Origin: Alphaproteobacteria bacterium
GTDB lineage: Bacteria; Pseudomonadota; Alphaproteobacteria; RF32; CAG-239
Assembly (NCBI GenBank): GCA_028706255.1
Contig: JAQWBS010000001.1
Coordinates: forward strand, 424,687-488,686
Reading direction: 5' to 3'
DNA length: 64,000 bases
In this document: positions 7,749 to 16,856 of the stretch, in pieces
Layout of the letters: every line of letters begins with the position of its first letter
How positions within the stretch are numbered: position 1 is the stretch's first letter
Position numbers and translations under genes: made by a program
The notes under the pieces: model-generated
Databases searched by the model: none
Seen by the model: the letters and a program-made list of their open reading frames with translations, nothing else
What the model was told of the DNA's origin: nothing

Positions 7749-8318
7749 TTAGAAGTAAATCCATTGAACAGAGCAAGTATTGTTGTTTGCACCACAATCA
7801 CCACAAGCTTCGTTTGCCGTCTCAAGGCTCATAGGAAGAGCACTGCTTGCTACAGAATCTCCTGCAGCAGCAGTAGAACTCGCATTCATTGAAGATAAAC
7901 CAGCTTGACCAGAACCCCAGTCAGAAGTTGCAAGATACATACAAGATGATTTGTTAAGACCTTGGAATTGCAGGCTGAATCCTAAATCAGCAACGCCACC
8001 AACATCTGCCGTAGTAATCGCTACAGAGCCACCCATTGCATTATTCAAAGTTTCACCAACAACCATGTCTGTAGGAGCAAGACCGTAGCTAATAATGTTT
8101 TCTTCAGAAATACCAGCATAGCTTGATTGGCTTGAATAAGCAGTTCTGATGTTTGCAGTTAAAGTTGAAACTTGGTCAGCAAGTTTTTGTTCTTTAAACT
8201 TGCTCATTGCTTTTGAATAGCCAGCGATACCGGCAACAGATAAGATACCCACGATTGCCAAGACGGCAAGCATTTCGACCATTGAACGACCAGATTGTTC
8301 AGATTTGTAAGATTTCAT
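7749..8318 (-). CDS. pilS: Major type IVb prepilin, paralogue 1
   Basis: A 189-residue prepilin with leader MKSYKSEQSG and mature start RSMVEMLAVLAIVGILSVAG, typical for cleavage by prepilin peptidase and later N-methylation. The C-terminus carries the cysteine pair (CGDCGANNNTCSVQW). Its place after the platform gene matches pilS of the R64 operon. The N-terminal 70 residues are almost the same as paralogue 2 at both protein and DNA level, indicating a duplication or gene conversion. An AGGGGAA ribosome site precedes the ATG. The 166-bp gap upstream contains no gene; it holds a twice-occurring TTAGTCATATATA motif near 8398 and 8471. Confidence 0.9.
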   Translation of the reverse strand: MKSYKSEQSGRSMVEMLAVLAIVGILSVAGIAGYSKAMSKFKEQKLADQVSTLTANIRTAYSSQSSYAGISEENIISYGLAPTDMVVGETLNNAMGGSVAITTADVGGVADLGFSLQFQGLNKSSCMYLATSDWGSGQAGLSSMNASSTAAAGDSVASSALPMSLETANEACGDCGANNNTCSVQWIYF

Positions 8319-8484
8319 TTTTTATTCCCCTAGATTTAATCTCAAATAATTAATTGATACCCAACATCTGTCACAATTACGCTTGTCAATCTGGACTTTA
8401 GTCATATATATAATTTAAATATTCAAAAAAATTTATTTTTAAATACGCAACTATACTTGTTAATTCCAACCTTAGTCATATATA

Positions 8485-9024
8485 TTATTCAAAAGTCCAT
8501 AAAATTTCGTTCTGAACATTTTCTTGACAAAGCTTCTTTGCCACATCTGTTGAAACAGGCAATTTGTTCTCTGCTCCCCAGCCAAACTCAATGACGTCTT
8601 CACCACGTTTGAGCTTGAGAGAAAGCAGGGAAACCGACTGTTCTTCGCTTAGCTTATAACTTAATAAAGCAACGCATTCTTCTTTATTAAGATTTTTATA
8701 AACAATATCAAAACTTCTTCCGCCAGGCATAACTTTATAGCCGTCGAAATCCGTTCCAATGACGATTTCCTTCCCAAATTCATTTAACATTTTATGCTGA
8801 TTAGATTTATTAATCAAGTTTTTTTCTGTAAAAAAATCCGAATTCAACCCCCAGTAGTCTGGACGGTTCTTAAAATGTTGTCTAACCTCTTGAGAAATAT
8901 GAAAAAGTTGTGCAATTGGTTTTTCTGCATTTATGCCAGATTTTAACCAAAAGATGAGGATTAAACCGCATACAACTAGCAAAAACGCTAGAAAAAAGCC
9001 AATTTTTTTCTTCATTCCATTCAT
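8485..9024 (-). CDS. Pilin-like membrane protein without a prepilin cleavage site
   Basis: A 179-residue protein with one N-terminal membrane helix (KKKIGFFLAFLLVVCGLILIFWL) and a periplasmic domain. The domain shares features with the neighbouring pilins: a DYWGLN segment near the pilin SSYAGI position, a conserved NLNKEECVAL corresponding to NKSSCMYL, and a final CQENVQNEILWTFE resembling the pilin ending. It lacks the G-x4-E prepilin motif, so it is probably a membrane-anchored pilin-fold protein and not a fibre subunit. The ATG falls 3 bp after the platform-protein stop, so the two are coupled. Its likely role is pilin binding or assembly, which is inference from position and similarity. 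Confidence 0.65.
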   Translation of the reverse strand: MNGMKKKIGFFLAFLLVVCGLILIFWLKSGINAEKPIAQLFHISQEVRQHFKNRPDYWGLNSDFFTEKNLINKSNQHKMLNEFGKEIVIGTDFDGYKVMPGGRSFDIVYKNLNKEECVALLSYKLSEEQSVSLLSLKLKRGEDVIEFGWGAENKLPVSTDVAKKLCQENVQNEILWTFE

Positions 9025-9027
9025 TTT

Positions 9028-10152
9028 TTACATTCCCATTGAAGCCGTAATCTGGTCTTGCATGGCAAACACGCCTAAAACAGCCCAAGCAATTACACCA
9101 CCCACGGAAAGCAAAGCAACCATGTTCAAAATTGAGGCTTTTTGTTCAATCATATACACACTTTCCTCAAGCCAGTTGTTTGCTAGGTTATCTAAGGCTT
9201 CTTCAAAGTTATCCAATTCGGAATAAATCTTAAGGTCAGCCACAATTTCTTTATCAGGAAAATTAAGCCCTGTTTTCATCAAAGATTGTCCTAAGTTGTC
9301 ACCATTATTGACGAAGACAAGCGTTTTGTCGATTCTTTCTTGCAAATAACGGCTAGAGTCTTTTCTTAAGGCACGCAAAGCTGTTGAAACTGGTGTGCCA
9401 CCTTTGATAAGTGCAGATAAAGCTAAGAGCCAACTAATGCCCACGAAAACTTTATAAAGCGACCAAGGTGGCATGTTGTCAACAAAGGCTCTGACCTTTC
9501 CTGTCCAAATCCCAATGGTGAAATAAATTGCTGACATTGCAATTGGTAAACTGGCAAAAGCAAATATCCAGTTTTTATCAATCCACACGGAAACATTATA
9601 TAATGAGGCAGCGCTTCCACGCCAATGCACCCCAGGGGCAGCTTCAACCATCGGCGGAACCATATAAACCCCAATTCCATAAATAATCAAAACAGACATC
9701 ATCGCCAAAAAGCTCGGATAAGCAACCGCTCCGATAATCGGACGAATCATTTTGGTTGACCCTTCTGTCACCTTAATAAGGTTTAAAATCGCACTTTCAA
9801 GGTCGGTCACGTCACCAACGGAAAGCATCAATCTTTCTCTATCTGGTGCCCAGCCTTTCAAAGCTTCTGAAAATGGCAAACCATTCTGCAAGGCTCTTGC
9901 CCAAGCGGCAACGGCAATTGCCATTGGCTCATTAGGGCTTTTTCCACCATTGGAAAATCCATCGTGGAGCATATCAAGAGAGTTCATTAAGGAAAATCGG
10001 TTGCTCATCAAAGCCGCAATTTTTTTGAAAACTTTTAGTCTGACAGCTCCAGAAAACAGGCAAATCATTCTTGCATAATACATTTCAACCTGATTAAGGC
10101 TGTTCACTGCCTTGTTCAGGGAAGTCGATCTGCGTTTTGGGTCTCTAGCCAT
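9028..10152 (-). CDS. pilR: Type IVb pilus inner-membrane platform protein (PilR/GspF family)
   Basis: A 374-residue protein with two GspF-type repeats, each followed by hydrophobic membrane stretches near residues 140-165, 190-215 and 345-370. Segments such as GAVAYPSFLAMMSVLIIYGIG are typical of the GspF/PilC/PilR group. These proteins form the inner-membrane base that connects the assembly ATPase with the growing pilin helix. The ATG has an AAGGAG ribosome site, and the gene begins 11 bp after the assembly ATPase gene, matching R64 pilQ-pilR order. The symbol follows R64 usage. Confidence 0.88.
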   Translation of the reverse strand: MARDPKRRSTSLNKAVNSLNQVEMYYARMICLFSGAVRLKVFKKIAALMSNRFSLMNSLDMLHDGFSNGGKSPNEPMAIAVAAWARALQNGLPFSEALKGWAPDRERLMLSVGDVTDLESAILNLIKVTEGSTKMIRPIIGAVAYPSFLAMMSVLIIYGIGVYMVPPMVEAAPGVHWRGSAASLYNVSVWIDKNWIFAFASLPIAMSAIYFTIGIWTGKVRAFVDNMPPWSLYKVFVGISWLLALSALIKGGTPVSTALRALRKDSSRYLQERIDKTLVFVNNGDNLGQSLMKTGLNFPDKEIVADLKIYSELDNFEEALDNLANNWLEESVYMIEQKASILNMVALLSVGGVIAWAVLGVFAMQDQITASMGM

Positions 10153-10163
10153 ATAAATTCTCC

Positions 10164-11810
10164 TTAGTATATTGGACGCTGATCAAGCAATCCGCACCAA
10201 CGTTCAATTTCTTCTAAATCAATATATCCCTTAAGCATACGCTCAATGGCAGCTTCCTTCAAGGTTCTGCCGTTCAAATCACTGGTCCAGTATTCAATGG
10301 CTTTTCTAGTTTCACCATTAATCATCAATTCCAAAAACATTGCATCAGGAAGAATAATCTCTGGCACAGATGTTCTGCCCTTAACCCCTTGACCATTACA
10401 AAACTTACAGCCCGGACCTTTGATGAAGGAATTTTCAATGCCAAAATCTCCCATGGCAACTTTTAGACGTTTCACAGCAGGGTCGTTATATTTTTCTTTC
10501 ACAGGAATGCGACAATGCGGACAAAGTTTTCTGAACAGACGTTGCGCAATTAAACCTTTCATAATTTCGGCATCATTCAACATATATGGTTCAACGCCCA
10601 TATCTCTCATACGAGTGATAATCGCTGGTGCACTGTTGGCGTGAAGTGTTGACCAAACCGAGTGACCTGAAAGGGCGCCCTTAAAGGTTAATTCTGCCGC
10701 AGCAAGTGTTCGAATTTCACCAACCATCAAAATGTCAGGGTCAGAACGAAGCGCTGCAGACAAGGCTTTTGTAAATTGCTCATCTTTTTCTTCTTCTGAG
10801 TTAGCATTCGTCACAGGCATTTGTCTTGCCCCAGGAATTGGATACTCAGGCGGATCTTCCACAGTAATGAGGTTAACTTCATAGTCTCTATCTTGCAAAA
10901 GCTTAATCATATTTCTTTGCAAGGTCGTACTTTTTCCTGAACCGGTTGGCCCTGAAATGATGTTCAGCCCAATTGGGTTAGCTCTTAAGCGGAAAAATAA
11001 ATCAAGTTCATATTTTCCAAAACCAAGCGTTTCCAAGTCACCACTGCCATCTGGGTTGTCATCAGCGTAAAGCAAACGCATAACTAAATATTGCGACCCA
11101 AAAGCAATTGGATTAAATTGTAAACGAATTGCCAAAACATTATGTGGCAACATCAGTTTACCTTTTGACCCTCTCAGAGGTGTTGATCCAAGCTTTTGTG
11201 CGCCTTGAAATTCGTTTTGAGCATAGTTTGAGTCGGAAATGTCGGCAGAGGCAAAGGCGGCACGCACAAAGGCTTCGCCCCATTCTTTGTTATATTCCAT
11301 TTCCTGAATCATCATACCGTTAATGCGGAAAAAAATCTGCGTGTTGCTTGCTGCAACAATGACGTGAACGTCGGAAACTTTTTGGCTGGCTGCTCTTGCG
11401 ACCACATTGACAAAGTCTTTCTGCATCTGCAAGCTTTCAACCGTGCCATCATTTGATTCAAGAGAAGCAAATTTTCGTTCAGCAATCGCATAAACAGTGT
11501 TGAGCTCGTTCATGGAAACATATTGTGGCTTCCTGATGTTAAGTCTTCTTTTGCGGGCTAAAACTTCAAAACTGAGCACACGTCCGTCAAATTTGTGGTT
11601 TTCAGAAACAATAAATTGTCCATCAGCAAAAAGAGCCAACAGACGTCTCGTATCATCATCAATTGTGAGAGATGAACCTTGAAGCGTTAAAAGTTTGTTT
11701 CCGTTCGCAAAGTAGGCATCAATTCTCTGTGTTGCCGTAACCACAGGAGATGGCGTTGCGCCATCTCCTTGATCAACTTGAGGGTTATTTGTAGTTTCTT
11801 CAACCATCAT
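10164..11810 (-). CDS. pilQ: Type IVb pilus assembly ATPase (PilQ/GspE family)
   Basis: A 548-residue cytoplasmic ATPase. Walker A is IISGPTGSGKSTT near residue 290, the Asp box is TVEDPPEYPI, the Walker B region is DILMVGEIRTLAAAEL and the His box is WSTLHANSAP. A tetracysteine zinc site (CPHCRIPVKEK with CKFCNGQGVKGR) is present, as in GspE/PilB proteins. It drives polymerisation of pilins through the PilR platform. The N-terminal ~150 residues are less conserved. The gene sits between pilP and pilR as in R64. The name pilQ follows R64 usage and does not mean the PilQ secretin of type IVa systems. Confidence 0.92.
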   Translation of the reverse strand: MMVEETTNNPQVDQGDGATPSPVVTATQRIDAYFANGNKLLTLQGSSLTIDDDTRRLLALFADGQFIVSENHKFDGRVLSFEVLARKRRLNIRKPQYVSMNELNTVYAIAERKFASLESNDGTVESLQMQKDFVNVVARAASQKVSDVHVIVAASNTQIFFRINGMMIQEMEYNKEWGEAFVRAAFASADISDSNYAQNEFQGAQKLGSTPLRGSKGKLMLPHNVLAIRLQFNPIAFGSQYLVMRLLYADDNPDGSGDLETLGFGKYELDLFFRLRANPIGLNIISGPTGSGKSTTLQRNMIKLLQDRDYEVNLITVEDPPEYPIPGARQMPVTNANSEEEKDEQFTKALSAALRSDPDILMVGEIRTLAAAELTFKGALSGHSVWSTLHANSAPAIITRMRDMGVEPYMLNDAEIMKGLIAQRLFRKLCPHCRIPVKEKYNDPAVKRLKVAMGDFGIENSFIKGPGCKFCNGQGVKGRTSVPEIILPDAMFLELMINGETRKAIEYWTSDLNGRTLKEAAIERMLKGYIDLEEIERWCGLLDQRPIY

Positions 11811-11854
11811 AATACCTTGCTTATAAACAATTGTGTTTGATTAAAAAACACAAA

Positions 11855-13210
11855 CTATCTAACAAACATGCCTTTCATAAAGCTGTCTGGAACAAATTTA
11901 TCATCTTCTTTTTGAGAAGGTTTCATTACGCTTTCTGAACCCAAAGGAACAAGACTTTTCATTTTCAATTCTGCATCTGGTTCTTTATCAAGAATACCAC
12001 CAGCTGAGAAATAGATATAATCTTTTGCGCCAGCACGATCTGCTCTAATGAAAGTTGGAGCAATTTCTTCAATGATGTGTCCACTCTTCAATAAAGTTCC
12101 TTTTTGAATCAAGAAAGCTTCAGCACCGCTTTTATTAGAAATTTTAGCAATCATATTATCTCCTTTTCCTCTGATTTCAAGAATGATATATTCATCACTC
12201 AATTTCAGATTAGGATTATCACTCGTGCCAAATCCTGGTGTTGAGAATGGATTTTGGATGCCATCACCTTGCAAGGTGCTCATTGCTTTAATTTTAGCAT
12301 TCAAAATGGAAATTTGTGTTTGCAAACTTTCAATTTCTTTTGCATAATTTTCTTTTGCAGTAGTAGCTTCGCTAGAAATTTTCTTCGATAAAGTGGAAAG
12401 TTGAGTCATCTTATTTTTGAAGTCATTGATATAATCATCTCTTTCTTTTTCAACGGCTTGAGTCTTTTTATAAGCTGTTGAAAGTGCTTCAATCCACTTT
12501 TTGTTTTCAAGAAGCATATGAGACTTATAAGCTTTAAGAACTTTTTCTTGTCTTAGCTTTTCAAGTTTGATTTCATTTTCTTTCAACTTAGCCTGTTCAG
12601 CCAAAAGTTTTTTCTGTTGTTCAGCTTCCCAGTTGAGTTTTTCACGTCTTTTGCGTTCTTTTGCATCTTCTTCATCTTGAATAGATTTTTGTCTTTGCAT
12701 TCTAATTGCTTCGATTTCATTTTTGATTTTTTCTCTTCTGAGCTCTAAAGTCAACAAAGCTGTTTGTTTTTCCAAGTCTGACATTTGAGAAAACAAACGT
12801 TCATCCGTTTGTGATAAAAGAACTTCACCAAAAGCATTGCCTGCAGGCAACTGAGGCACAGAGCCTAAATCTGTTTCAGCCGTTTCTTTGGCTTTTACAA
12901 CATCTGTTGAAGAAGGTTCAAGACTACCAAAAAGGTTTTGAGGTGTTTCATCTTTCTTTTCAGTGAGGGTGACTTTCTCCGCAGAAATTTTTTCAGTTGG
13001 CTGAATCAACCCTGATGAAGCAGTCGTTTCTTCTTCAAAAAGGGAAACTTCATTAGGAATGCCGCTGTCAAAATCAAGGAAACCATCGTTTTGTTCAACA
13101 TCACTCGCAAGGGACACTGTTCCTTGAGCACGCACATCACTTATGCTCAATGAAGCAACAAGTAAAGTTAGTGTCGTTCCGCTCAATATTCTCTTTATAT
13201 TATAATACAT
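11855..13210 (-). CDS. pilP: PilP-like type IVb pilus biogenesis protein
   Basis: The ORF track begins at 13249, but the ATG at 13210 (MYYNIKRILSGTT) has a GAAGGAG ribosome site and overlaps the pilO-like stop by 11 bp. The 451-residue product has an N-terminal signal or anchor ending VRAQG, a long charged coiled coil rich in K/E/Q at about residues 135-310, and a C-terminal globular domain (YIILEIRGKGDNMIAKIS and FLIQKGTLLKSGHIIEEI). That last domain fits the PilP family, which joins inner-membrane parts with the secretin. The coiled coil makes it much longer than R64 PilP (about 150 residues). The name is given by order and C-terminal pattern. Confidence 0.7.
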   Translation of the reverse strand: MYYNIKRILSGTTLTLLVASLSISDVRAQGTVSLASDVEQNDGFLDFDSGIPNEVSLFEEETTASSGLIQPTEKISAEKVTLTEKKDETPQNLFGSLEPSSTDVVKAKETAETDLGSVPQLPAGNAFGEVLLSQTDERLFSQMSDLEKQTALLTLELRREKIKNEIEAIRMQRQKSIQDEEDAKERKRREKLNWEAEQQKKLLAEQAKLKENEIKLEKLRQEKVLKAYKSHMLLENKKWIEALSTAYKKTQAVEKERDDYINDFKNKMTQLSTLSKKISSEATTAKENYAKEIESLQTQISILNAKIKAMSTLQGDGIQNPFSTPGFGTSDNPNLKLSDEYIILEIRGKGDNMIAKISNKSGAEAFLIQKGTLLKSGHIIEEIAPTFIRADRAGAKDYIYFSAGGILDKEPDAELKMKSLVPLGSESVMKPSQKEDDKFVPDSFMKGMFVR

Positions 13211-14498
13211 AGATAGCTCCTTCATAATCCCAAGTTTCATTACCAACATTATATTTTATCATTGTAATATCAAGTCCTGAAAATTTTGTTAACAAATCTC
13301 TCCAAACCAACGGATTACTGTTTGAGTTAAAGGTAAATTTAACTGAACGATAAGTGTTGTTTTGAGGTGACTTATATGAAAAACTTGTCAAAGTCACGGT
13401 TTGCCCTAGAGATTGGAAAATGTTGTTTAACATCACCTTCAAATCATAGTCATTCATTGTTGGAGGCGTTTCAATGCTTTTGATGTTATTGAAAGGCAGA
13501 GAAACAATCGCACTATTTCCGTTGTCAGAGATAGATTTTGCAGAAAAAGTGAGTCCAGACTGATCAAGAGATTTCTGCAGCCAAGAAATTCGACCAACAT
13601 CTCTTGTCCAGTCAGTTAAGATCGCTGATGGATTGCACACGATGTTGCCCATCTTCCAACCTGGAGGCATAATTTTCATCAAAGAAAGAACACCACCAAG
13701 GCATTGTTCCATGACTTGGCTTGGGTCTTTAATCTTTTCCCATGGTTTTGGCTCTGGTGGCGGAAGATCAGGCTGAATAATTTTTGGTGCCACTGGTGCA
13801 ATAATTGGTCTTTTTGGAGGTGTTAGGAAAATAGCATCCATAATGCTATAAAGCAACCACAGACCAACGACCGCAGAAATACCAACAATCGTCAAAAGTT
13901 TTGTGCCACGAAGTGCTTTAATTTTTTGGAGTTTAGCTGTTAGCCCACGTTCAAAAACATCTTCAATGTCAGGATAGGTTGTGTCATCAATTTCCCATTC
14001 AGTTGGAGCAATTTTATAACCCCAATCTGGAACAGCAAGCATTGACATAAATTGTTCTTTGGCCTCTTCTTCGTTTTTGAAGAGCATATCACCATCAGAG
14101 AGAATAATATCGTTTCTGACGCAAGTATACCACCAGCCTTCTTTAAGCTTGAAAACTGCGACAAAAGATGAAACATCTGAAAAAGAGGAAACTAACCTAA
14201 CTGCTGCAACTTCTTCGTTGTTTTTATATCCTTCATGAGAAACGCAAATACCAAACTGTGGAGCTTTACCTTTTTTGATACAAAAGAGGTCGGCACCTTC
14301 CAAAATTCCTTCACTTGCTTCTTCCACTTCAACATAAGGGTCATCAGCATTTTGGAGAGGTTGCCAGAACAAGCTAGTGGCATAGTTTAAGCCACCAATG
14401 CTCACTCTTGTTCCCCAAGCACGATCAGATTCAACCCCTAGTGGTTCGAAAGTGTCGTTGGAACTTGTTTCAATTATTTCATCAGTTTCATCTTGCAC
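13200..14498 (-). CDS. pilO: PilO-like pilus assembly protein
   Basis: A 432-residue protein starting at a GTG with an AGGG ribosome site. An N-terminal cytoplasmic domain of about 200 residues is followed by one membrane helix (LTIVGISAVVGLWLLYSIM), a proline-rich linker (PPPEPKPWEKI) and a periplasmic domain with MPPGWKMGNIVC and the WTRDVGRISWL segment. This order matches R64-type PilO, an accessory protein of the inner-membrane complex that aligns the secretin and platform. It lies between the secretin and PilP-like genes, as in R64. Confidence 0.78.
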   Translation of the reverse strand: MQDETDEIIETSSNDTFEPLGVESDRAWGTRVSIGGLNYATSLFWQPLQNADDPYVEVEEASEGILEGADLFCIKKGKAPQFGICVSHEGYKNNEEVAAVRLVSSFSDVSSFVAVFKLKEGWWYTCVRNDIILSDGDMLFKNEEEAKEQFMSMLAVPDWGYKIAPTEWEIDDTTYPDIEDVFERGLTAKLQKIKALRGTKLLTIVGISAVVGLWLLYSIMDAIFLTPPKRPIIAPVAPKIIQPDLPPPEPKPWEKIKDPSQVMEQCLGGVLSLMKIMPPGWKMGNIVCNPSAILTDWTRDVGRISWLQKSLDQSGLTFSAKSISDNGNSAIVSLPFNNIKSIETPPTMNDYDLKVMLNNIFQSLGQTVTLTSFSYKSPQNNTYRSVKFTFNSNSNPLVWRDLLTKFSGLDITMIKYNVGNETWDYEGAIYVL

Positions 14499-14519
14499 GA
14501 TCTTAGCCCTTTATGCTGA

Positions 14520-16124
14520 TTACATATCTCTCATTCTAGATTCAGGTGTTAACGGAGATTCTAGAACAACAGGTGTCATAACAATAACCAAAATAGCCTT
14601 ATCTTTTTCAACGATAGTAGAACCACCGAAGAGTGTATTAGAAGCTTTGCCAACACCAGTTTTTTCAATGTTGTTGTCAACTTTTTCATAACCTGTCAAA
14701 ATGAGGGTTTCTCCGGATTTCATTGCGACTTCTTGCGTGAAACCACGAGACTCAATGACTGGGTTTTGAATGAATTGACCACTATCTTCTTCACCAATAT
14801 TAACTCTTTCAAGACTAACGAGGTCAGATAAAGTCAAGTTGAAAGAAACCATCAAGCGATTATGTTCCAAAATACGAGGTAAAACATCCATTGTAAAACC
14901 AGTTTCAATTTCGTCTGTTTCAACGGATAGGTCGACAAAGTTAGCATCGCCACCACTGTTTGTTTTTGTAATTTCAGAAATGTATTTCTGTTTGCTCACA
15001 ACTTGAATTGGAGCTGGTTTATTATTCAAGGTTGTAACAGTACCGCTTGTAACAAGATTTGCTGTTCCTTGGGTTGATAAAGCTTGAATAGAGGCATCAA
15101 GGCTCCAATTTGAAGGTTTAATTGCCATTGAAATATTCTTTGCCATATCATCGCCGAAAGCATTAGCAGGACTTAACAAAGTGAATTTTGTTTTTCCATC
15201 ATCAAAACCAGCATTAAGGTTTAGCCCATATTTGTCAGCATCTTTCAACGTGACTTGGAAAACTTTGACACTAATTGCCACTTGCTTTGCAAGTCTTTGG
15301 TTTTGTTCGTTAACAAACTTGGCAACTTTTTTGATGTCATTCGGATTTGCCGTTAACGTAATTGTTCCGTTTGTGGAATCAATGCTGAGTTTTGCTTCAG
15401 TATCAACCATTGAAGTGATAGATTTTTCAACGTTTGTCCAAAGCTCAATTTCTGCAGAGCTTGTTAAAGAGATAGATGATGTTCCGCCTCCTCCAGCACC
15501 TGTTGATTGTCCACCAACGTTTGCAGTGAGAGATTGTTTTGTTGGCAAGCTATAAAGCACAAATGTTTTTGTGACATATCTATAAAAATAAACTTGATTA
15601 TTTTCATATTTCCACCAAATACCAAAACGGGAAGAAACCTCATCAAGTAACCCACTTAAAGGTCCTTTATAGGAAACAAGCATTTTTGTTGGTTCAGCCC
15701 AGCCTAAATTCATATTATCTGTGGTTGGAGCGTTTTCAAGCGCAGCTGAAATAGCATCTTTCTCAAGAGCAGGTGCATATCTAACTTGAATTGAAGTCAC
15801 TTTATTAATCATATCGCCAATTTCATAAAGCGTAATTGGACGATTGCTCACCAAAGTGATACCGTCCTTTGCTTCAAGATAAGTTGGTAAAGGTTCGCCC
15901 TCATATTCAACAGTGCTTTTATCACCAAGCCAAATATCATTTTTAACACGGATAACATCTTCTGGTGCTACTTTACTTGGAGCCTTTGCTTTTTCCATCA
16001 AATTTGATGTAACCTGAACTTCTCTTTCTGCAGTCGCCTCTGTTTGAGGGGACACAGAACAAGAGATGATGAAAACACTTGCCACCATCCCTAAACAGAT
16101 TTTTAATAAATTAGTCATACGCAT
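14520..16124 (-). CDS. pilN: Type IVb pilus secretin lipoprotein (PilN family)
   Basis: Outer-membrane secretin of 534 residues from an ATG at 16124, six bases after a GGAGG site; the ORF track start at 16148 is less likely. The signal ends in a lipobox (VASVFIISCSV). An N-terminal STN/N0-like domain and N1-like domain are followed by the secretin domain with NLVTSGTVTTLNNKPAPI and the closing GETLILTGYEK and AILVIVMTPVVLES segments. A serine/glycine-rich insert lies near residue 210-225. It should form the pilus exit pore. The start overlaps the TcpQ/PilL-like gene by 14 bp. Confidence 0.88.
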   Translation of the reverse strand: MRMTNLLKICLGMVASVFIISCSVSPQTEATAEREVQVTSNLMEKAKAPSKVAPEDVIRVKNDIWLGDKSTVEYEGEPLPTYLEAKDGITLVSNRPITLYEIGDMINKVTSIQVRYAPALEKDAISAALENAPTTDNMNLGWAEPTKMLVSYKGPLSGLLDEVSSRFGIWWKYENNQVYFYRYVTKTFVLYSLPTKQSLTANVGGQSTGAGGGGTSSISLTSSAEIELWTNVEKSITSMVDTEAKLSIDSTNGTITLTANPNDIKKVAKFVNEQNQRLAKQVAISVKVFQVTLKDADKYGLNLNAGFDDGKTKFTLLSPANAFGDDMAKNISMAIKPSNWSLDASIQALSTQGTANLVTSGTVTTLNNKPAPIQVVSKQKYISEITKTNSGGDANFVDLSVETDEIETGFTMDVLPRILEHNRLMVSFNLTLSDLVSLERVNIGEEDSGQFIQNPVIESRGFTQEVAMKSGETLILTGYEKVDNNIEKTGVGKASNTLFGGSTIVEKDKAILVIVMTPVVLESPLTPESRMRDM

Positions 16125-16812
16125 TTTCATCCTCCAAGGTCTCAACAACTAAGACACGGTTACCTTTATAAAATGTTGCAATTGGTGCAGGTCTTGCTCT
16201 GGCAAAAGCTCTGATAAGTGCTGAGCTGACGTCGGCAAATCTGCCTCTAAACATTGCACCAGCAGTGATTTTATAGTTTCTGTTGGTGTTCCAGACAAGT
16301 CTCCATCCAGATTTATCACTCCATTCAGTGAGTGTTTGCTTAAGTGTTCCACCTTCTTCAGCGAGCCAATCTTCAACGGGATCTTCAGCACTAGCCTCAT
16401 CTGAGCTAGTTGAATTTCCGTCACTTGCCCCCTCTGAAACACTGATTTGTTCTTCATATTCCAACACTTCTTCTTCAATGGTTGGCGGAATAGACGCTGA
16501 TAGATTATTTCCTGCCCCAGCTTGAGTTAGGCGAACGTCGCGAGGGTTTCTCTCGCCATATTCTCTATAATCTGCAGCAACTTGGGTATAGTTAACAAAC
16601 TCAGTTTCTTCGTAACTTTGCACGCCACCTTGACAAGATGTGTTGTCGGAAGTTTGAGAGAAACTGTCGTCGCAAGAGGCTTCAACAGGAACTGTTTGTG
16701 CTGGTTCCATGATTGTTCCCGCACAGCCAGTCAATATAAATAGACACATAAAACCAAAAGCAAAGGACGATGCTTTTCTGATTTCTGCTATTTCGATATT
16801 ATATTTTTCCAT
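16111..16812 (-). CDS. pilL: TcpQ/PilL-like lipoprotein of the type IVb pilus
   Basis: A 233-residue lipoprotein: the signal ends LFILTGC, followed by a long acidic low-complexity linker and a C-terminal domain of about 80 residues (TLKQTLTEWSDKSGWRLVW and YKITAGAMFRGRFADV, ending NRVLVVE). That domain matches the TcpQ/PilL C-terminal family, which binds and stabilises the secretin in toxin-coregulated and R64-type pili. Its gene directly precedes the secretin gene and overlaps it, which supports partnership. The symbol is by analogy with R64; full R64 PilL is of other length. Confidence 0.75.
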   Translation of the reverse strand: MEKYNIEIAEIRKASSFAFGFMCLFILTGCAGTIMEPAQTVPVEASCDDSFSQTSDNTSCQGGVQSYEETEFVNYTQVAADYREYGERNPRDVRLTQAGAGNNLSASIPPTIEEEVLEYEEQISVSEGASDGNSTSSDEASAEDPVEDWLAEEGGTLKQTLTEWSDKSGWRLVWNTNRNYKITAGAMFRGRFADVSSALIRAFARARPAPIATFYKGNRVLVVETLEDENAYD

Positions 16813-16856
16813 AGTTTTCTATCCATTTTTAGCGAGTTTCATAATATCAGAGAAAT

